A DNA stretch of 64,000 nt, taken from the NCBI GenBank assembly GCA_015075405.1, contig JABTUK010000001.1:1984001-2048000 (forward strand). Direction: 5' to 3'. Position numbers and translations under genes: made by a program. Shown here piece after piece: positions 50,227 through 58,172 of the stretch (within the stretch, counting starts at the first letter, position 1; the number at the start of each line of letters is the position of its first letter). A model generated the notes under the pieces. The model was given only the letters and a program-made list of their open reading frames with translations. It had not been told where the DNA came from and made no database searches. This DNA comes from Anaerolineales bacterium. GTDB taxonomy: Bacteria; Chloroflexota; Anaerolineae; 4572-78; J111.

Positions 50227-51503
50227 ATCATTTGAAAGAAATGAGTAAAGAAATCGGGAAAGGTTTTGCGGGTGCAGTCGGGCCGGTTGATAACCAGGCC
50301 AGGTGATTTTAAGCCGGTCACGGCAAAGGCCATGGCCATGCGATGGTCGTCGTAGGTTTCAATCAGCGCCGGCTGGAGCGGGCCGCCAGGGTAAATTTTT
50401 AGCCCGTCGGCAAACTCCTCGACCTGCGCCCCTAAGCGCCGCAGTTCGGTGACGACGGCTTTGATCCGCTCGGTTTCTTTGTAGCGAATATGCTCGACAT
50501 TGCGAATAGTCACCGGCGAGGTAGCAAAGGGGGCAATCGCGGCCAGCGTTTGCACCAGGTCCGACATGTCGTTCATATCAACTTCTACCCCCCGCAACTG
50601 CTCCGGCCCTACCACCTCGGTATAACTATCCGTGACCTGCACCTGGCAGCCCATCGCGGCCAGCACTTCGACAAAATGGGCATCGCCCTGGCAGGAGCGG
50701 GCCGAGAGATGCTTGACCCGCACCCGCCCACCAGTGACGGCGGCGGCGGCTAAAAAGTAGGAAGCGTTCGAGGCGTCCGGCTCGATGGAGTAATGGCGGG
50801 GCTGGTAGCGCTGTCCTGCCTTGACAAAAAAGCGGTTGGGTTCCGGTTCGATCAGGCGCACGCCAAAATCGGCCATGACCTGGCCGGTGATGTCAAGATA
50901 GGCACGGGAGACAAGCTCGCCCTCAATTTCAAGGGTGGTGTCCTGCCGGGCATAAGGCGCAATCAGCAGCAGGGCTGAGACCTGCTGGCTGGTCTGGTTG
51001 GCTTTAAGGCGAATGGGACCGCCCTGAAAGCCCCGGCTGTGGAGGGTGTAGGGCATGTAACCGGACTGGCCCTCAAATTCCACCTCGGTTCCGGCAGATT
51101 GCAGCACCGCCAGTAATTCGCCCATGGGCCGCTCGCGCATGCGGGGGATGCCATCCAGCCGGTAGCGGCCTTGCCCCAGCGCGACCAGCGCCGTGATAAA
51201 ACGGGCGGCGGTGCCGGCATTGCCCACAAACAGATCGGCCTGCGCGGCGGGAATTTCACCACCCAGGCCGGTCACGCGAAAGTGAGCTGCTTCGGGTTGG
51301 CTGCTGACGGAGAAGCCGAGTTGCTGCAAGCAGGTGGAAAACCAGTGGGTGTCATCGCTGAAGAGGGCATTGTCCAGGATTGACTCGCCCTCGGCTAAAG
51401 CTGCCACCAGCAGCGCCCGGTTGGTGATGCTCTTGGAGCCGGGGATTTCAACCTCGGCGTTGACGGGTTTATTGAAGCAGGGAATTTCGATTTGATGTTC
51501 CAT
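50208..51503 (-). CDS. aroA: 5-enolpyruvylshikimate-3-phosphate synthase
   Basis: Joins PEP to shikimate-3-phosphate, the glyphosate target; 431 aa from the ATG at 51503. Blocks: IPGSKSITNRALLVAALAEG, LFVGNAGTAARFITALVALG, RMRERPMGELLAVLQ, and the C-terminal DHRMAMAFAVTG and PDCTRKTFPDFF. The PEP/glyphosate loop reads GNAGTAARFIT where classical class I enzymes have GNAGTAMRPLT, so Pro101 (E. coli numbering) is Phe; sensitivity to glyphosate cannot be predicted from that alone. It begins two bases after the VapC stop upstream, so the toxin cassette is translated into it. Confidence 0.97.
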   Translation of the reverse strand: MEHQIEIPCFNKPVNAEVEIPGSKSITNRALLVAALAEGESILDNALFSDDTHWFSTCLQQLGFSVSSQPEAAHFRVTGLGGEIPAAQADLFVGNAGTAARFITALVALGQGRYRLDGIPRMRERPMGELLAVLQSAGTEVEFEGQSGYMPYTLHSRGFQGGPIRLKANQTSQQVSALLLIAPYARQDTTLEIEGELVSRAYLDITGQVMADFGVRLIEPEPNRFFVKAGQRYQPRHYSIEPDASNASYFLAAAAVTGGRVRVKHLSARSCQGDAHFVEVLAAMGCQVQVTDSYTEVVGPEQLRGVEVDMNDMSDLVQTLAAIAPFATSPVTIRNVEHIRYKETERIKAVVTELRRLGAQVEEFADGLKIYPGGPLQPALIETYDDHRMAMAFAVTGLKSPGLVINRPDCTRKTFPDFFTHFFQMIEGSRK

Positions 51504-51504
51504 C

Positions 51505-51885
51505 TTACTTCTTGTGCTTGGCAATATACTGAACCTCAGCAATGTCCTTAAAATGCTCATCCTGGGTCCATAAGGTCGCTTGATAGGCGCGAGCAGTTGC
51601 TAAAATTAGACTATCGGCCAGTGGAATTGATAGATCCTGGGAAAGCTTGGCAGCACTTAAGGCTAATCCCGCATCTAAATCTATCACCCGTCCCTGCATC
51701 ATTAAAGCGACTGCCTTGAGAGCATCATCTTCCCCGCGTTGCTGATAAACCCGTTTGAAAATCTCATACAAAGTGATAACGGGCACAACCAATTTTTCGA
51801 TATCTTCAATCGCTGGGGCAAAGAATTCGGCATTGGGCGTATCGGCCAAATATTCAAGCCAGCCTGATGAATCGACCACATTCAT
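51505..51885 (-). CDS. vapC: PIN-domain toxin, VapC family
   Basis: 126 aa. MNVVDSSGWLEYLADT (Asp5), the Glu in VVPVITLYEIFKRV, Asp in SIPLADSLILATA, and Asp in LWTQDEHFKDI form the PIN acidic cluster. Predicted tRNA/rRNA endonuclease. Overlaps the antitoxin gene by four bases (ATGA at 51882-51885). Wedged directly before aroA, a recent insertion in the aromatic operon. Confidence 0.92.
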   Translation of the reverse strand: MNVVDSSGWLEYLADTPNAEFFAPAIEDIEKLVVPVITLYEIFKRVYQQRGEDDALKAVALMMQGRVIDLDAGLALSAAKLSQDLSIPLADSLILATARAYQATLWTQDEHFKDIAEVQYIAKHKK

Positions 51886-52088
51886 ATCCGGTCGGCGTCT
51901 CGCTCAATCGTGGTATCAATGCCCTTGAGAAAGCCACGCATTTTCTTGATCGGTTGCAGGGGGATTAACTCTATTCTATTTTCGTATAAAATGACCTGGA
52001 TTTTATAGCCAGGTTTTATACCGAGGGATTGCCGCACGCTTAAAGGAATAACCACTTGATATTTGGGCGAAACCGTGACAACTTCCAT
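51882..52088 (-). CDS. vapB: AbrB/MazE-type antitoxin (VapB)
   Basis: 68 aa from the ATG at 52088, with GGGAG upstream; an ATG at 52100 is an alternative. EVVTVSPKYQVVIPLSVRQSLGIKPGYKIQVILYENRIELIPL is the swapped-hairpin AbrB DNA-binding fold (VSPKYQVVIP). The C-terminal KKMRGFLKGIDTTIERDADRI would fill the toxin active site. The partner of the VapC downstream; autoregulation expected. Confidence 0.9.
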   Translation of the reverse strand: MEVVTVSPKYQVVIPLSVRQSLGIKPGYKIQVILYENRIELIPLQPIKKMRGFLKGIDTTIERDADRI

Positions 52089-52249
52089 TTTATCTCCCAT
52101 CGTTCACTATATCGTAATACGCCTGATTCTACTTGTTACTCACCTCATCAACAAATCCCAGGGGAAACGCCGGTACACAGAAAAATTCTTTACAACTCAA
52201 CCGTTCGGTTCAGCCACCCGCAGCGTCCGGTGGATGATGCTTTCAGGAT

Positions 52250-52449
52250 TTAATCAGCAAACAAGGCCGCGACGGTGACACTGAAATCGGGCAGGACTTC
52301 TTCACCGGTAAGCGCATCGGTTTCTGTATAGAGCCGGACTTTCGCTCTACCAGTTCACAGCGGCCAATATTGCCCATTTCGGCCAGGGCTTCGCCGGTGA
52401 TTAGGTTTTCGGTGGCAAGGGATGGCTTTTCTAGCGTTATCTCGGTCAT
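52250..52449 (-). pseudogene. Decayed Uma2-family (DUF820) endonuclease gene
   Basis: The first 37 codons read MTEITLEKPSLATENLITGEALAEMGNIGRCELVE, a typical Uma2 start. Then the frame changes: the following sequence in another frame reads KVRLYTETDALTGEEVLPDFSVTVAALFAD and stops at 52250, a typical Uma2 C-terminus. The roughly 110-120 residues in between, including the PD-(D/E)xK catalytic core, are missing. So this is an internally deleted, frameshifted remnant. Confidence 0.8.
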
Positions 52450-52455
52450 TGTCTT

Positions 52456-52896
52456 TTAGCCCACTTCTGACACTGAGGTGAATGGTCCACCACTTCCCCA
52501 TTGAAATACTCGCCGAATACTGGATACAAGTTCATAGCCAGAGAAAGGTTTGATTAAAAACTCTCTGGCCCCAACCAGCATGGAACGCCGAAGATAATCA
52601 GTTTCACCGTTGACAGACATTGTGATAATCTGGGCCGATGGAACTTGTTGTAGGATTTGCTCAGTCGCGCTAAACCCATCTATGCCGGGTAAGATTAAAT
52701 CTATCAAAACAATATCGGGTTGACGTTCAACCGCCATTTCGACTGCTTGTTCACCGTTGGCGGCTGTTCCAACGACCTCTATACCTGCTTCAAGAAAGAG
52801 CGTTTTGTGTAGGGTTTCGCGGGTTTCGGCAACATCATCCACAATCAAAACCCGAATTTTGGGATGATTAGCTAAAGTGTCTGACTGAAACATCAT
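52456..52896 (-). CDS. Stand-alone response regulator receiver (CheY-like)
   Basis: 146 aa. Receiver fold with acidic pair VLIVDDVAETRE, phosphoacceptor Asp in VLIDLILPGIDG (about residue 62), Thr/Ser in IITMSVNGE, and Lys in EFLIKPFSG. There is no output domain, so it acts by protein-protein contact or as a phosphate shuttle. The N-terminal extension and GETDYLRRSMLVGAREFLIKPFSGYELVSSIRRV resemble receivers seen in Chloroflexota and next to pilus/CpaE genes. No histidine kinase neighbour. Its gene interrupts the aromatic cluster. Confidence 0.92.
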   Translation of the reverse strand: MMFQSDTLANHPKIRVLIVDDVAETRETLHKTLFLEAGIEVVGTAANGEQAVEMAVERQPDIVLIDLILPGIDGFSATEQILQQVPSAQIITMSVNGETDYLRRSMLVGAREFLIKPFSGYELVSSIRRVFQWGSGGPFTSVSEVG

Positions 52897-52972
52897 CTTT
52901 TCCTACTCCCATCATTTGAGGTTGAAGGTGACTTCAACCTCAATGAGCGCCCAATCATTCTTATTCGATTGC

Positions 52973-53857
52973 CTATCCTTTATTATACACCGCTTTCCGC
53001 TGCTGTGACGCTTGTTCCAGCAACTTTCGCAAGGCTGCCTCATCCCCCGCAGCCAGAGCAGCGGCCAGATGGGCCAGTTGGCTCTGCGCCAAAGCCAGCA
53101 TCTCGCCGACGGCAGCGCGGTTGGTCAGCAGAATATCGAGCATCATGGTCACGTCCGAGGCGGCCACGCGGGAGGTGTCCCGGAAGCCGGAGGCGGCCAC
53201 TTCCCATACGGCCGGGTCAGTCTCGGCGACCTGCTGCGCGGCCAGGACCAGCGCCGTGGCCATCGCATGAGGCAGGTGGCTGATGGCCGCAACCAGTTTA
53301 TCGTGGCGGTCGGGGGCCAGCAGGCGGGGTTTCGCCCCCACGGCCTCGGACAGATCGAAAATCAAATTGATGGCGGCGGGAGGCGTCCGCTCCAGGGGGG
53401 TCACAATCCAGGGTGCGCCTTCGTAAAGGGTCGCTTCGGCTGCCTCCAGTCCGGCTTGCTCCTTGCCGCACATCGGGTGGGAACCCACCGGATACACACC
53501 CGCCGGTAAGTTCGCCATTGCCTGCGCAATCTCCTGCTTGGTGCTGCCCATATCGGTGATGACCGCGCCAGGTTTGTAAAAAGCAGCCAATTCGCCCAAC
53601 TGCCGGATAATCGCCCGGACAGGCGTGGTAAAAATTACCAGATCGGCTTGGGGCAAAGCTTGAGCCGGGTCGGTGGTGGCAAAGTCGGCTGCGCCCAGCG
53701 CCTCGGCCTGCCGCACGGCCTCCTGCCGCCGCACCAGCGCGATGACTTTCCGGCAGACATTCTTCTTTTTCAAAGCCAATGCCAGCGAGCCACCCATCAG
53801 ACCCAGGCCGACGATAGCGATGTGCGTCTCTTTCAGGCTAAATTCAGGGTCGAAAAT
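52973..53857 (-). CDS. tyrA: Prephenate dehydrogenase, with an unresolved non-AUG start
   Basis: Oxidises prephenate to 4-hydroxyphenylpyruvate (tyrosine branch). Rossmann start HIAIVGLGLMGGSLALALKKK, then DMGSTKQEI, GSHPMCGKEQAG and a helical C-terminal half with DRHDKLVAAISHLPHAMATAL (substrate His). The first ATG (53797) falls inside the dinucleotide-binding loop (LGLM-GGS) and would remove beta-strand 1. The open frame continues upstream to about 53866, encoding FIFDPEFSLKETHIAIVGLGL, but without ATG, GTG or TTG. Candidates are CTG at 53836 or ATT at 53857 with GGAGG at 53861-53865. A repeat array sits immediately upstream and may have removed the original start. Confidence 0.85.
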   Translation of the reverse strand: MFDPEFSLKETHIAIVGLGLMGGSLALALKKKNVCRKVIALVRRQEAVRQAEALGAADFATTDPAQALPQADLVIFTTPVRAIIRQLGELAAFYKPGAVITDMGSTKQEIAQAMANLPAGVYPVGSHPMCGKEQAGLEAAEATLYEGAPWIVTPLERTPPAAINLIFDLSEAVGAKPRLLAPDRHDKLVAAISHLPHAMATALVLAAQQVAETDPAVWEVAASGFRDTSRVAASDVTMMLDILLTNRAAVGEMLALAQSQLAHLAAALAAGDEAALRKLLEQASQQRKAVYNKG

Positions 53858-53872
53858 GAACCTCCGCTAAAG

Positions 53873-53936
53873 AAAGGATGAGGGATGAAGGATGAGGGAT
53901 GAAAATTATAACTATTCATCTCTTCCCTTTCCTCGT
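53873..53936. repeat. Heptad array, unit GGATGAG/GGATGAA, upstream of tyrA
   Basis: AAAGGATGAGGGATGAAGGATGAGGGATGAAAATTATAAC then TTCATCTCTTCCC. It is directly upstream of the tyrA frame and overlaps the end of the four-helix-bundle gene. Confidence 0.75.
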
Positions 53937-54292
53937 TTACTTTTGACCTTTTTAACCATGCTCACAAAGATGGCAGTTAACTCTTCGGTTTCGTTGGATA
54001 GTGGCTTGAGTCTTTCTTCGGTCATAATTCCCGACTCGACCAGTAATTCTAACCAGTAAGCGGTTTCTTCTAGTTCTTGGAGACCACCCTCTATTTTGTT
54101 AACAAAATCGGCATCTGACTTAGCTCGCTGCGCTTCGCGGTAATGCGCTCCCACCGAAGTGCCGGAACGCAACAACTGCTTGCCTATAACTTGAGCTTCC
54201 GTTGTCTTTGGTAAAGCGGCGTACAGGCGAATAATCCGCAGGGCAAACGTCTTGGTTCGTACCCGTAAATCTTGCGGCCTATCTTCACTCAC
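53912..54292 (-). CDS. Four-helix-bundle protein (23S rRNA intervening-sequence protein family)
   Basis: 126 aa. RVRTKTFALRIIRLYAALPKTTEAQVIGKQLLRSGTSVGAHYREAQRAKSDADFVNKIEGGLQELEETAYWLELL is the TIGR02436/IVP family pattern (QLLRSGTSVGANYREA, then KxxEALxEAxETxYWLELL). The same fold is used by the Avd proteins of diversity-generating retroelements, but no reverse transcriptase or template repeat is seen nearby. It probably forms pentameric helix bundles that bind nucleic acid; role unknown. It lies in the aromatic cluster, with repeat arrays on both sides. Confidence 0.9.
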   Translation of the reverse strand: MSEDRPQDLRVRTKTFALRIIRLYAALPKTTEAQVIGKQLLRSGTSVGAHYREAQRAKSDADFVNKIEGGLQELEETAYWLELLVESGIMTEERLKPLSNETEELTAIFVSMVKKVKSKRGKGRDE

Positions 54293-54304
54293 TATTACTC
54301 ATTC

Positions 54305-54358
54305 AAAGAGGATGAAGGCGGGAAAAATCTTCATCCTTCCGCCTTCATCCTTCATCCT
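54305..54358. repeat. Inverted heptad array, unit GGATGAA, between the DAHP synthase and the four-helix-bundle gene
   Basis: GAGGATGAAGGCGGG and CTTCATCCTTCCGCCTTCATCC. It abuts the DAHP synthase stop. Confidence 0.8.
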
Positions 54359-55372
54359 TTAAACTGTTCTGCCTACTGCCGCTGCAACTCGCCGCACTTC
54401 CTCCATCAATTCCGCAAAGCGCTGCGGCTTGAGCGATTGTTCGCCGTCACTGCTGGCTTCGGCCGGGTTGGGGTGGACTTCGATAATCAGGCCGTCGGCT
54501 CCGGCGGCGACGGCGGCTTTGCTGGCGGCTTTGACCAGGGTCCACTTGCCGGTGGCGTGGCTGGGGTCAACCACAACCGGCAGATGAGTCAATTCTTTGA
54601 GAACGGGTACGGCGTTGATGTCGAGGGTGTTGCGGGTGTACTTTTCAAAGGTGCGGATGCCGCGCTCGCACAAAATTACTTTGTGGTTGCCGTTAGACAT
54701 GATGTATTCGGCGCTCATCAGCAGCTCTTCGATGGTACTCATCATCCCGCGTTTTAGCAAAACGGGCATGTTGGTTTGACCGACCGCATTGAGCAGGGCG
54801 TAATTCTGCATATTGCGCGTGCCGATTTGCAGTATGTCGGCATATTTGCTAACCAACCCCACCTGATCCGGGGCCATCACCTCGGTGACAATGTGCAGGC
54901 CGGTCTCTTCGCGCACCTGGGCCAAAATCTTGAGACCGGCCTCGCCCATACCCTGAAAGCTGTAGGGCGACGTGCGTGGTTTGAAGGCCCCGCCGCGCAG
55001 CAGGTGCGCTCCGGCCTCGCGCACGGCTACGGCGGTTTCGCGCATCTGCTCCAGGCTTTCGACGGAGCAGGGGCCGGCCATCACAATCACTTTGTTGCCG
55101 CCAAAAACGTGGCCGTTGACCGAAATCTTTGAGTCCTCCGGCTGGAAATCGCGGCTGGCCAGCTTGAAGGGGCGCAACACCGGCACCACCCGGTCTACCC
55201 CGTCCATACGGCTCATCGCGCCCTGGTCTAGCCGGCGCTCATCGCCAATAACGCCGATGATGGTCCGTTCCTCGCCTTTGGAAACGTGGGTTCTCCAGCC
55301 TCCACTTTCCAGGCGGGTCAAAACGGCCTCGATGTCTTTGTCAGTTGCTTGGGCTTTCATAATGATAATCAT
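54359..55372 (-). CDS. aroF: 3-Deoxy-7-phosphoheptulonate synthase (type I-beta, with N-terminal regulatory domain)
   Basis: First step of the shikimate pathway, 337 aa. Residues 1-80 form a ferredoxin-like domain ([29 protein letters not shown]) as in Thermotoga DAHP synthase, where it mediates tyrosine feedback; inhibition here is inferred. Catalytic barrel: [42 protein letters not shown] and [11 protein letters not shown] with the metal ligands Cys, His, Glu and Asp in place. GGAGGAACC precedes the ATG at 55372. First gene of the minus-strand aromatic cluster. Confidence 0.97.
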   Translation of the reverse strand: MIIIMKAQATDKDIEAVLTRLESGGWRTHVSKGEERTIIGVIGDERRLDQGAMSRMDGVDRVVPVLRPFKLASRDFQPEDSKISVNGHVFGGNKVIVMAGPCSVESLEQMRETAVAVREAGAHLLRGGAFKPRTSPYSFQGMGEAGLKILAQVREETGLHIVTEVMAPDQVGLVSKYADILQIGTRNMQNYALLNAVGQTNMPVLLKRGMMSTIEELLMSAEYIMSNGNHKVILCERGIRTFEKYTRNTLDINAVPVLKELTHLPVVVDPSHATGKWTLVKAASKAAVAAGADGLIIEVHPNPAEASSDGEQSLKPQRFAELMEEVRRVAAAVGRTV

Positions 55373-55409
55373 GGTTCCTCCTCAATGGATTTTTAGATGG
55401 TTGAATTTT

Positions 55410-55483
55410 AGACGACCGCCGACGGCTGACCGCTGACCGCCAGAACTGTCGGCGGTCGGTGGTCGGTGGTCAGCCGTCGGACA
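55410..55483. repeat. Inverted heptad array, unit CGGTGGT
   Basis: ACCGCCGACGGCTGACCGCTGACCG and CGGCGGTCGGTGGTCGGTGGTCAGC, a GC-rich hairpin with a short loop. It lies between the DAHP synthase start and a terminator. Confidence 0.85.
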
Positions 55484-55519
55484 AACAAAAAGGGCGCGAC
55501 CGGTAAAGTGGTCGCGCCC
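55480..55519 (-). terminator. Intrinsic terminator of the 60-aa membrane protein gene
   Basis: On the minus strand a 10-bp stem (GGGCGCGACC at 55492-55501 and GGTCGCGCCC at 55510-55519, 8-nt loop) is followed by TTTTTGTTTGT. It ends transcription from the gene at 55549-55731 before the aromatic cluster. Confidence 0.9.
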
Positions 55520-55548
55520 TGTTAGTTCCGTAAAGTTACGTCGCTAGA

Positions 55549-55731
55549 TCAGCCTCCGGCCAGCACGCGCCACAGATCGCCCCAAAAATAGTAGCCAAAA
55601 AAATAAAAAACGCCCGCAAAAGCAGCAGCGAGCGTTACAAACCAAACGGTATCTTTAGAGTTGTCTTGAGTGTGGGCCACAACTTTAACCTGGGGTTGAT
55701 TTTTGACGAGGCGGCGAAGGTGTTTTGACAT
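55549..55731 (-). CDS. Small single-pass membrane protein, unknown function
   Basis: 60 aa: a charged N-terminus (SKHLRRLVKNQPQVKVVAHTQDNSKDT) and one transmembrane helix (WFVTLAAAFAGVFYFFGYYF). It resembles SecE in size only; the SecE core (V-x-WP-(S/T)-x-x-E) is absent. It has its own intrinsic terminator, which argues it is a real gene. GGGTAGCTC upstream gives no strong Shine-Dalgarno. Confidence 0.6.
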   Translation of the reverse strand: MSKHLRRLVKNQPQVKVVAHTQDNSKDTVWFVTLAAAFAGVFYFFGYYFWGDLWRVLAGG

Positions 55732-55906
55732 TGAGCTACCCTGTAAAAGATTGAAAGCATCATATCATAGATTGGATACAGAGTCAACCCCCACTTTTGG
55801 GTGATTTTGAGGGTTTATCATTTCGCTGGTTGTTTTAGCAGGCAGGTTATAGTATACTCGGCCCACAGTATACATTAAGGCAGTTCCAAGATTTAAATTA
55901 ACCAAA

Positions 55907-55988
55907 ACGTGTTGCGTCTCGCTTGCGTGCTTGTGGCGGCGTGTTCCGTCAGCTTTACCTCACGCAAGACGCAACACGCAACACGAAT
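55907..55988. repeat. Inverted heptad array, unit GCAACAC, at the start of the glycosyltransferase frame
   Basis: CGTGTTGCGTCTCGCTTGCGTG near 55907 and CGCAAGACGCAACACGCAACACG (55962-55984) are inverted copies. Its translation (MLRLACV...TRKTQHATR) would form the N-terminus if the GTG is used. Confidence 0.8.
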
Positions 55989-58146
55989 ATTGAGTAATTT
56001 TTTCTTGGAGTTGCCTAAAGGAACGGGGAGCTATCTTGCTTTGAGGTCTGGGATTGTCGCCACAGGGCTCTTTATCCTGGCGCTGGTAATTCGTCTTTCG
56101 GCCTTGGGGAAATTTGTAACCATTGATGAACCGCGCTGGCTGGAGCGTTCGCGCTGGTTTATGACCGGCTTGCTTTTTGACGACAGGATGTGCCCGTCGG
56201 TGGAGTGGGGCCGGGAATTTGCCACGCACGGTTGGGGCTGCACCTTTCAAATTGGCTATCCGGGCGTAACCACGATGTGGGGGGGAAGTTTGGGACTGTG
56301 GCTTCATTACTGGCAAACAGCGCGACCGGCTGGAATGGATTTGCGTACTTTCCTTGAAACTATGCCCATCCATCCGGCCATAGACCCGCAAGTTATTGCG
56401 CCAATACAATTGCCGTTTGCCGTTGCCGGAGCCTTGTTTGTGCCCCTTTTCTACCTGTTGTTGCGGCGACTATTTACAGACCAGGTAGCCCTAGGCGCAG
56501 CCTTGTTGGTAGCCCTTCATCCCTTTCACATTGGCCTGTCGCGGATCATCCACCACGATGGCCTGAACACCATGTTTATGGTGTTATCGCTGTTGATGTT
56601 GATCGGCTATTGGCTGCGGGACTGGCCCTGGTATTGGCTGCTTACCTCCGCCCTGATGGGCGGGCTGGCCTTATTGAGCAAGCAGGTGAGTTGGTTTATG
56701 CTGCCCTACGTGCTCGTGTTAGGCGGAGTGAGTTTATCCTATCGTTGGCAAAGCCCCCATTGGCAGGGCTGGATAGAGGTATGGCGATTGATGGGGACAG
56801 GAACGGTGTGGGGCGTCGTAGCCGGATTGACCTTTGTAGCCTTTTTTCCGGCTATGTGGGTCATGCCTGGAGAAGTGATTGGGACTATTTTTGGCGAAAG
56901 TCTGAGACTGTCTGAAGCGGGCCAGCCTCATTATTTTTTTGGTCGGATTACCCAGGACCCCGGCTGGCTTTTCTACCCAATGGGCTGGCTGTTGCGGGCC
57001 ACCCCCCTGGAAACTCTGGGGCTGCTGGGAGCGCTGGTCGCAAGCTGGCGCTTTTTTCAAATTGGCGCTTTACGCTCGCAGATAGCTCGGCGGCCGGTGG
57101 AGGTGGCCCTGGCTCTTTTTGTGGGGTTATTGGGGGTATTTGTAGCGGCAGCGGACAAAAAATTGGTCCGCTACTTCCTGCCGGCTTTCCCCATCATTGA
57201 TGTGTTTGCGACTCTGGGCTTGTTTTGGCTGCTTAACAGGTTGGCTCGATTGAGCCATCGCAAAATTATTGACCGTTGGAGTACCGTCTTCGTCAGCGGC
57301 GCTATTCTGCTCAGCCAGGGTTGGTTGGTTTTAGCCCACTATCCTTATTATTTTACTTATTATAACCCTTTGCTGGGCGGCACACATGGGGCCGTTCGGG
57401 TGATGACTCTTGAGGGCTGGGGCGAGGGTCTGAACGAAGCAGCCGCTTATCTCAACCAAAAGCCGGAAGCCCGGTCATTACGGGTGGTGGTCGAAATGTG
57501 GTGTACTACCTTTAACCCCTTTTTTGCCGGCCGGGTAAACTGCCTGAACAGCAACGCCGGCGGCATTATGCGCGCCGACTACCTTGTTTATTACTACAAC
57601 GTCATTCAGCGTGATTTGCAGTGGATGGAGCAGTGGCGCTATTTTGAGAAGCATTATTTACCAGAGCATCGGGTAACGTTGCATGGACTGGATTATGTAT
57701 TAATTTTTCGCAATCCTATTCAACACCAGATTGACCGGAAAGCCAACAGTCTGCCCGGAATTTTTACCGTATTTGGTTACAATCTGGCCGGCGATGGCCG
57801 GCTGACCCTCTTCTGGCAGAAGCGGGGGCTGGGCCGGCAGTCCTTGTCGGTAGGGCTGGCGACCAGCAAGGGAGCATATCCAGTGGATGGGCTTGTGGCT
57901 AATCCTGCGGCTCCACGCTATTGGCTGACCTGTCCACCCTTGCCTGCTTTTGAAGAAGAGTTAAGGGTTCCCAAGGCGATTATCGAAAGTGAATGTTCCC
58001 TGTCCACGCTCAAGCTGCCACCCGGCCTGTACGATGTGCAATTGGGCCTCAGGAATGGCTCGACGACTTCGCCGGTTGCAACTTCTTTGGTAGGACTATT
58101 TTTGGTTAATGCCGATGGGGAATTTATGCCTGTTGAACTGGAGTAA
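55909..58146 (+). CDS. Polytopic membrane glycosyltransferase, ArnT/PMT (GT-C) type
   Basis: About 745 aa. Many hydrophobic segments; the GT-C catalytic signature is in the first outer loop (FVTIDEPRWLERSRWF with Asp-Glu). HPFHIGLSRIIHHDGLNTMFMVLSLLMLIGYWLRD and LLSKQVSWFMLP are typical of polyprenyl-phosphate-sugar-dependent enzymes. The C-terminal half (from about 470) is soluble and ends with a beta-rich domain (YDVQLGLRN). Predicted to transfer a sugar from a lipid carrier to a cell-envelope acceptor; substrate unknown. The GTG at 55909 and the first 25 codons lie in a GCAACAC repeat array, so the real start may be later, e.g. the TTG of ILSNFFLEL near 55990. Confidence 0.85.
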   Translation: MLRLACVLVAACSVSFTSRKTQHATRILSNFFLELPKGTGSYLALRSGIVATGLFILALVIRLSALGKFVTIDEPRWLERSRWFMTGLLFDDRMCPSVEWGREFATHGWGCTFQIGYPGVTTMWGGSLGLWLHYWQTARPAGMDLRTFLETMPIHPAIDPQVIAPIQLPFAVAGALFVPLFYLLLRRLFTDQVALGAALLVALHPFHIGLSRIIHHDGLNTMFMVLSLLMLIGYWLRDWPWYWLLTSALMGGLALLSKQVSWFMLPYVLVLGGVSLSYRWQSPHWQGWIEVWRLMGTGTVWGVVAGLTFVAFFPAMWVMPGEVIGTIFGESLRLSEAGQPHYFFGRITQDPGWLFYPMGWLLRATPLETLGLLGALVASWRFFQIGALRSQIARRPVEVALALFVGLLGVFVAAADKKLVRYFLPAFPIIDVFATLGLFWLLNRLARLSHRKIIDRWSTVFVSGAILLSQGWLVLAHYPYYFTYYNPLLGGTHGAVRVMTLEGWGEGLNEAAAYLNQKPEARSLRVVVEMWCTTFNPFFAGRVNCLNSNAGGIMRADYLVYYYNVIQRDLQWMEQWRYFEKHYLPEHRVTLHGLDYVLIFRNPIQHQIDRKANSLPGIFTVFGYNLAGDGRLTLFWQKRGLGRQSLSVGLATSKGAYPVDGLVANPAAPRYWLTCPPLPAFEEELRVPKAIIESECSLSTLKLPPGLYDVQLGLRNGSTTSPVATSLVGLFLVNADGEFMPVELE

Positions 58147-58172
58147 CGCCGCTCAAACAGGTGGAGAATTGA

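Noticed and set aside
53912..54292. Avd protein of a diversity-generating retroelement
   Set aside because: The four-helix-bundle fold fits, but no reverse transcriptase or template/variable repeat pair is found near it.
55549..55731. SecE translocase subunit
   Set aside because: Similar size and single membrane helix, but the conserved VxWPxxxE core of SecE is missing and no nusG/ribosomal genes are adjacent.
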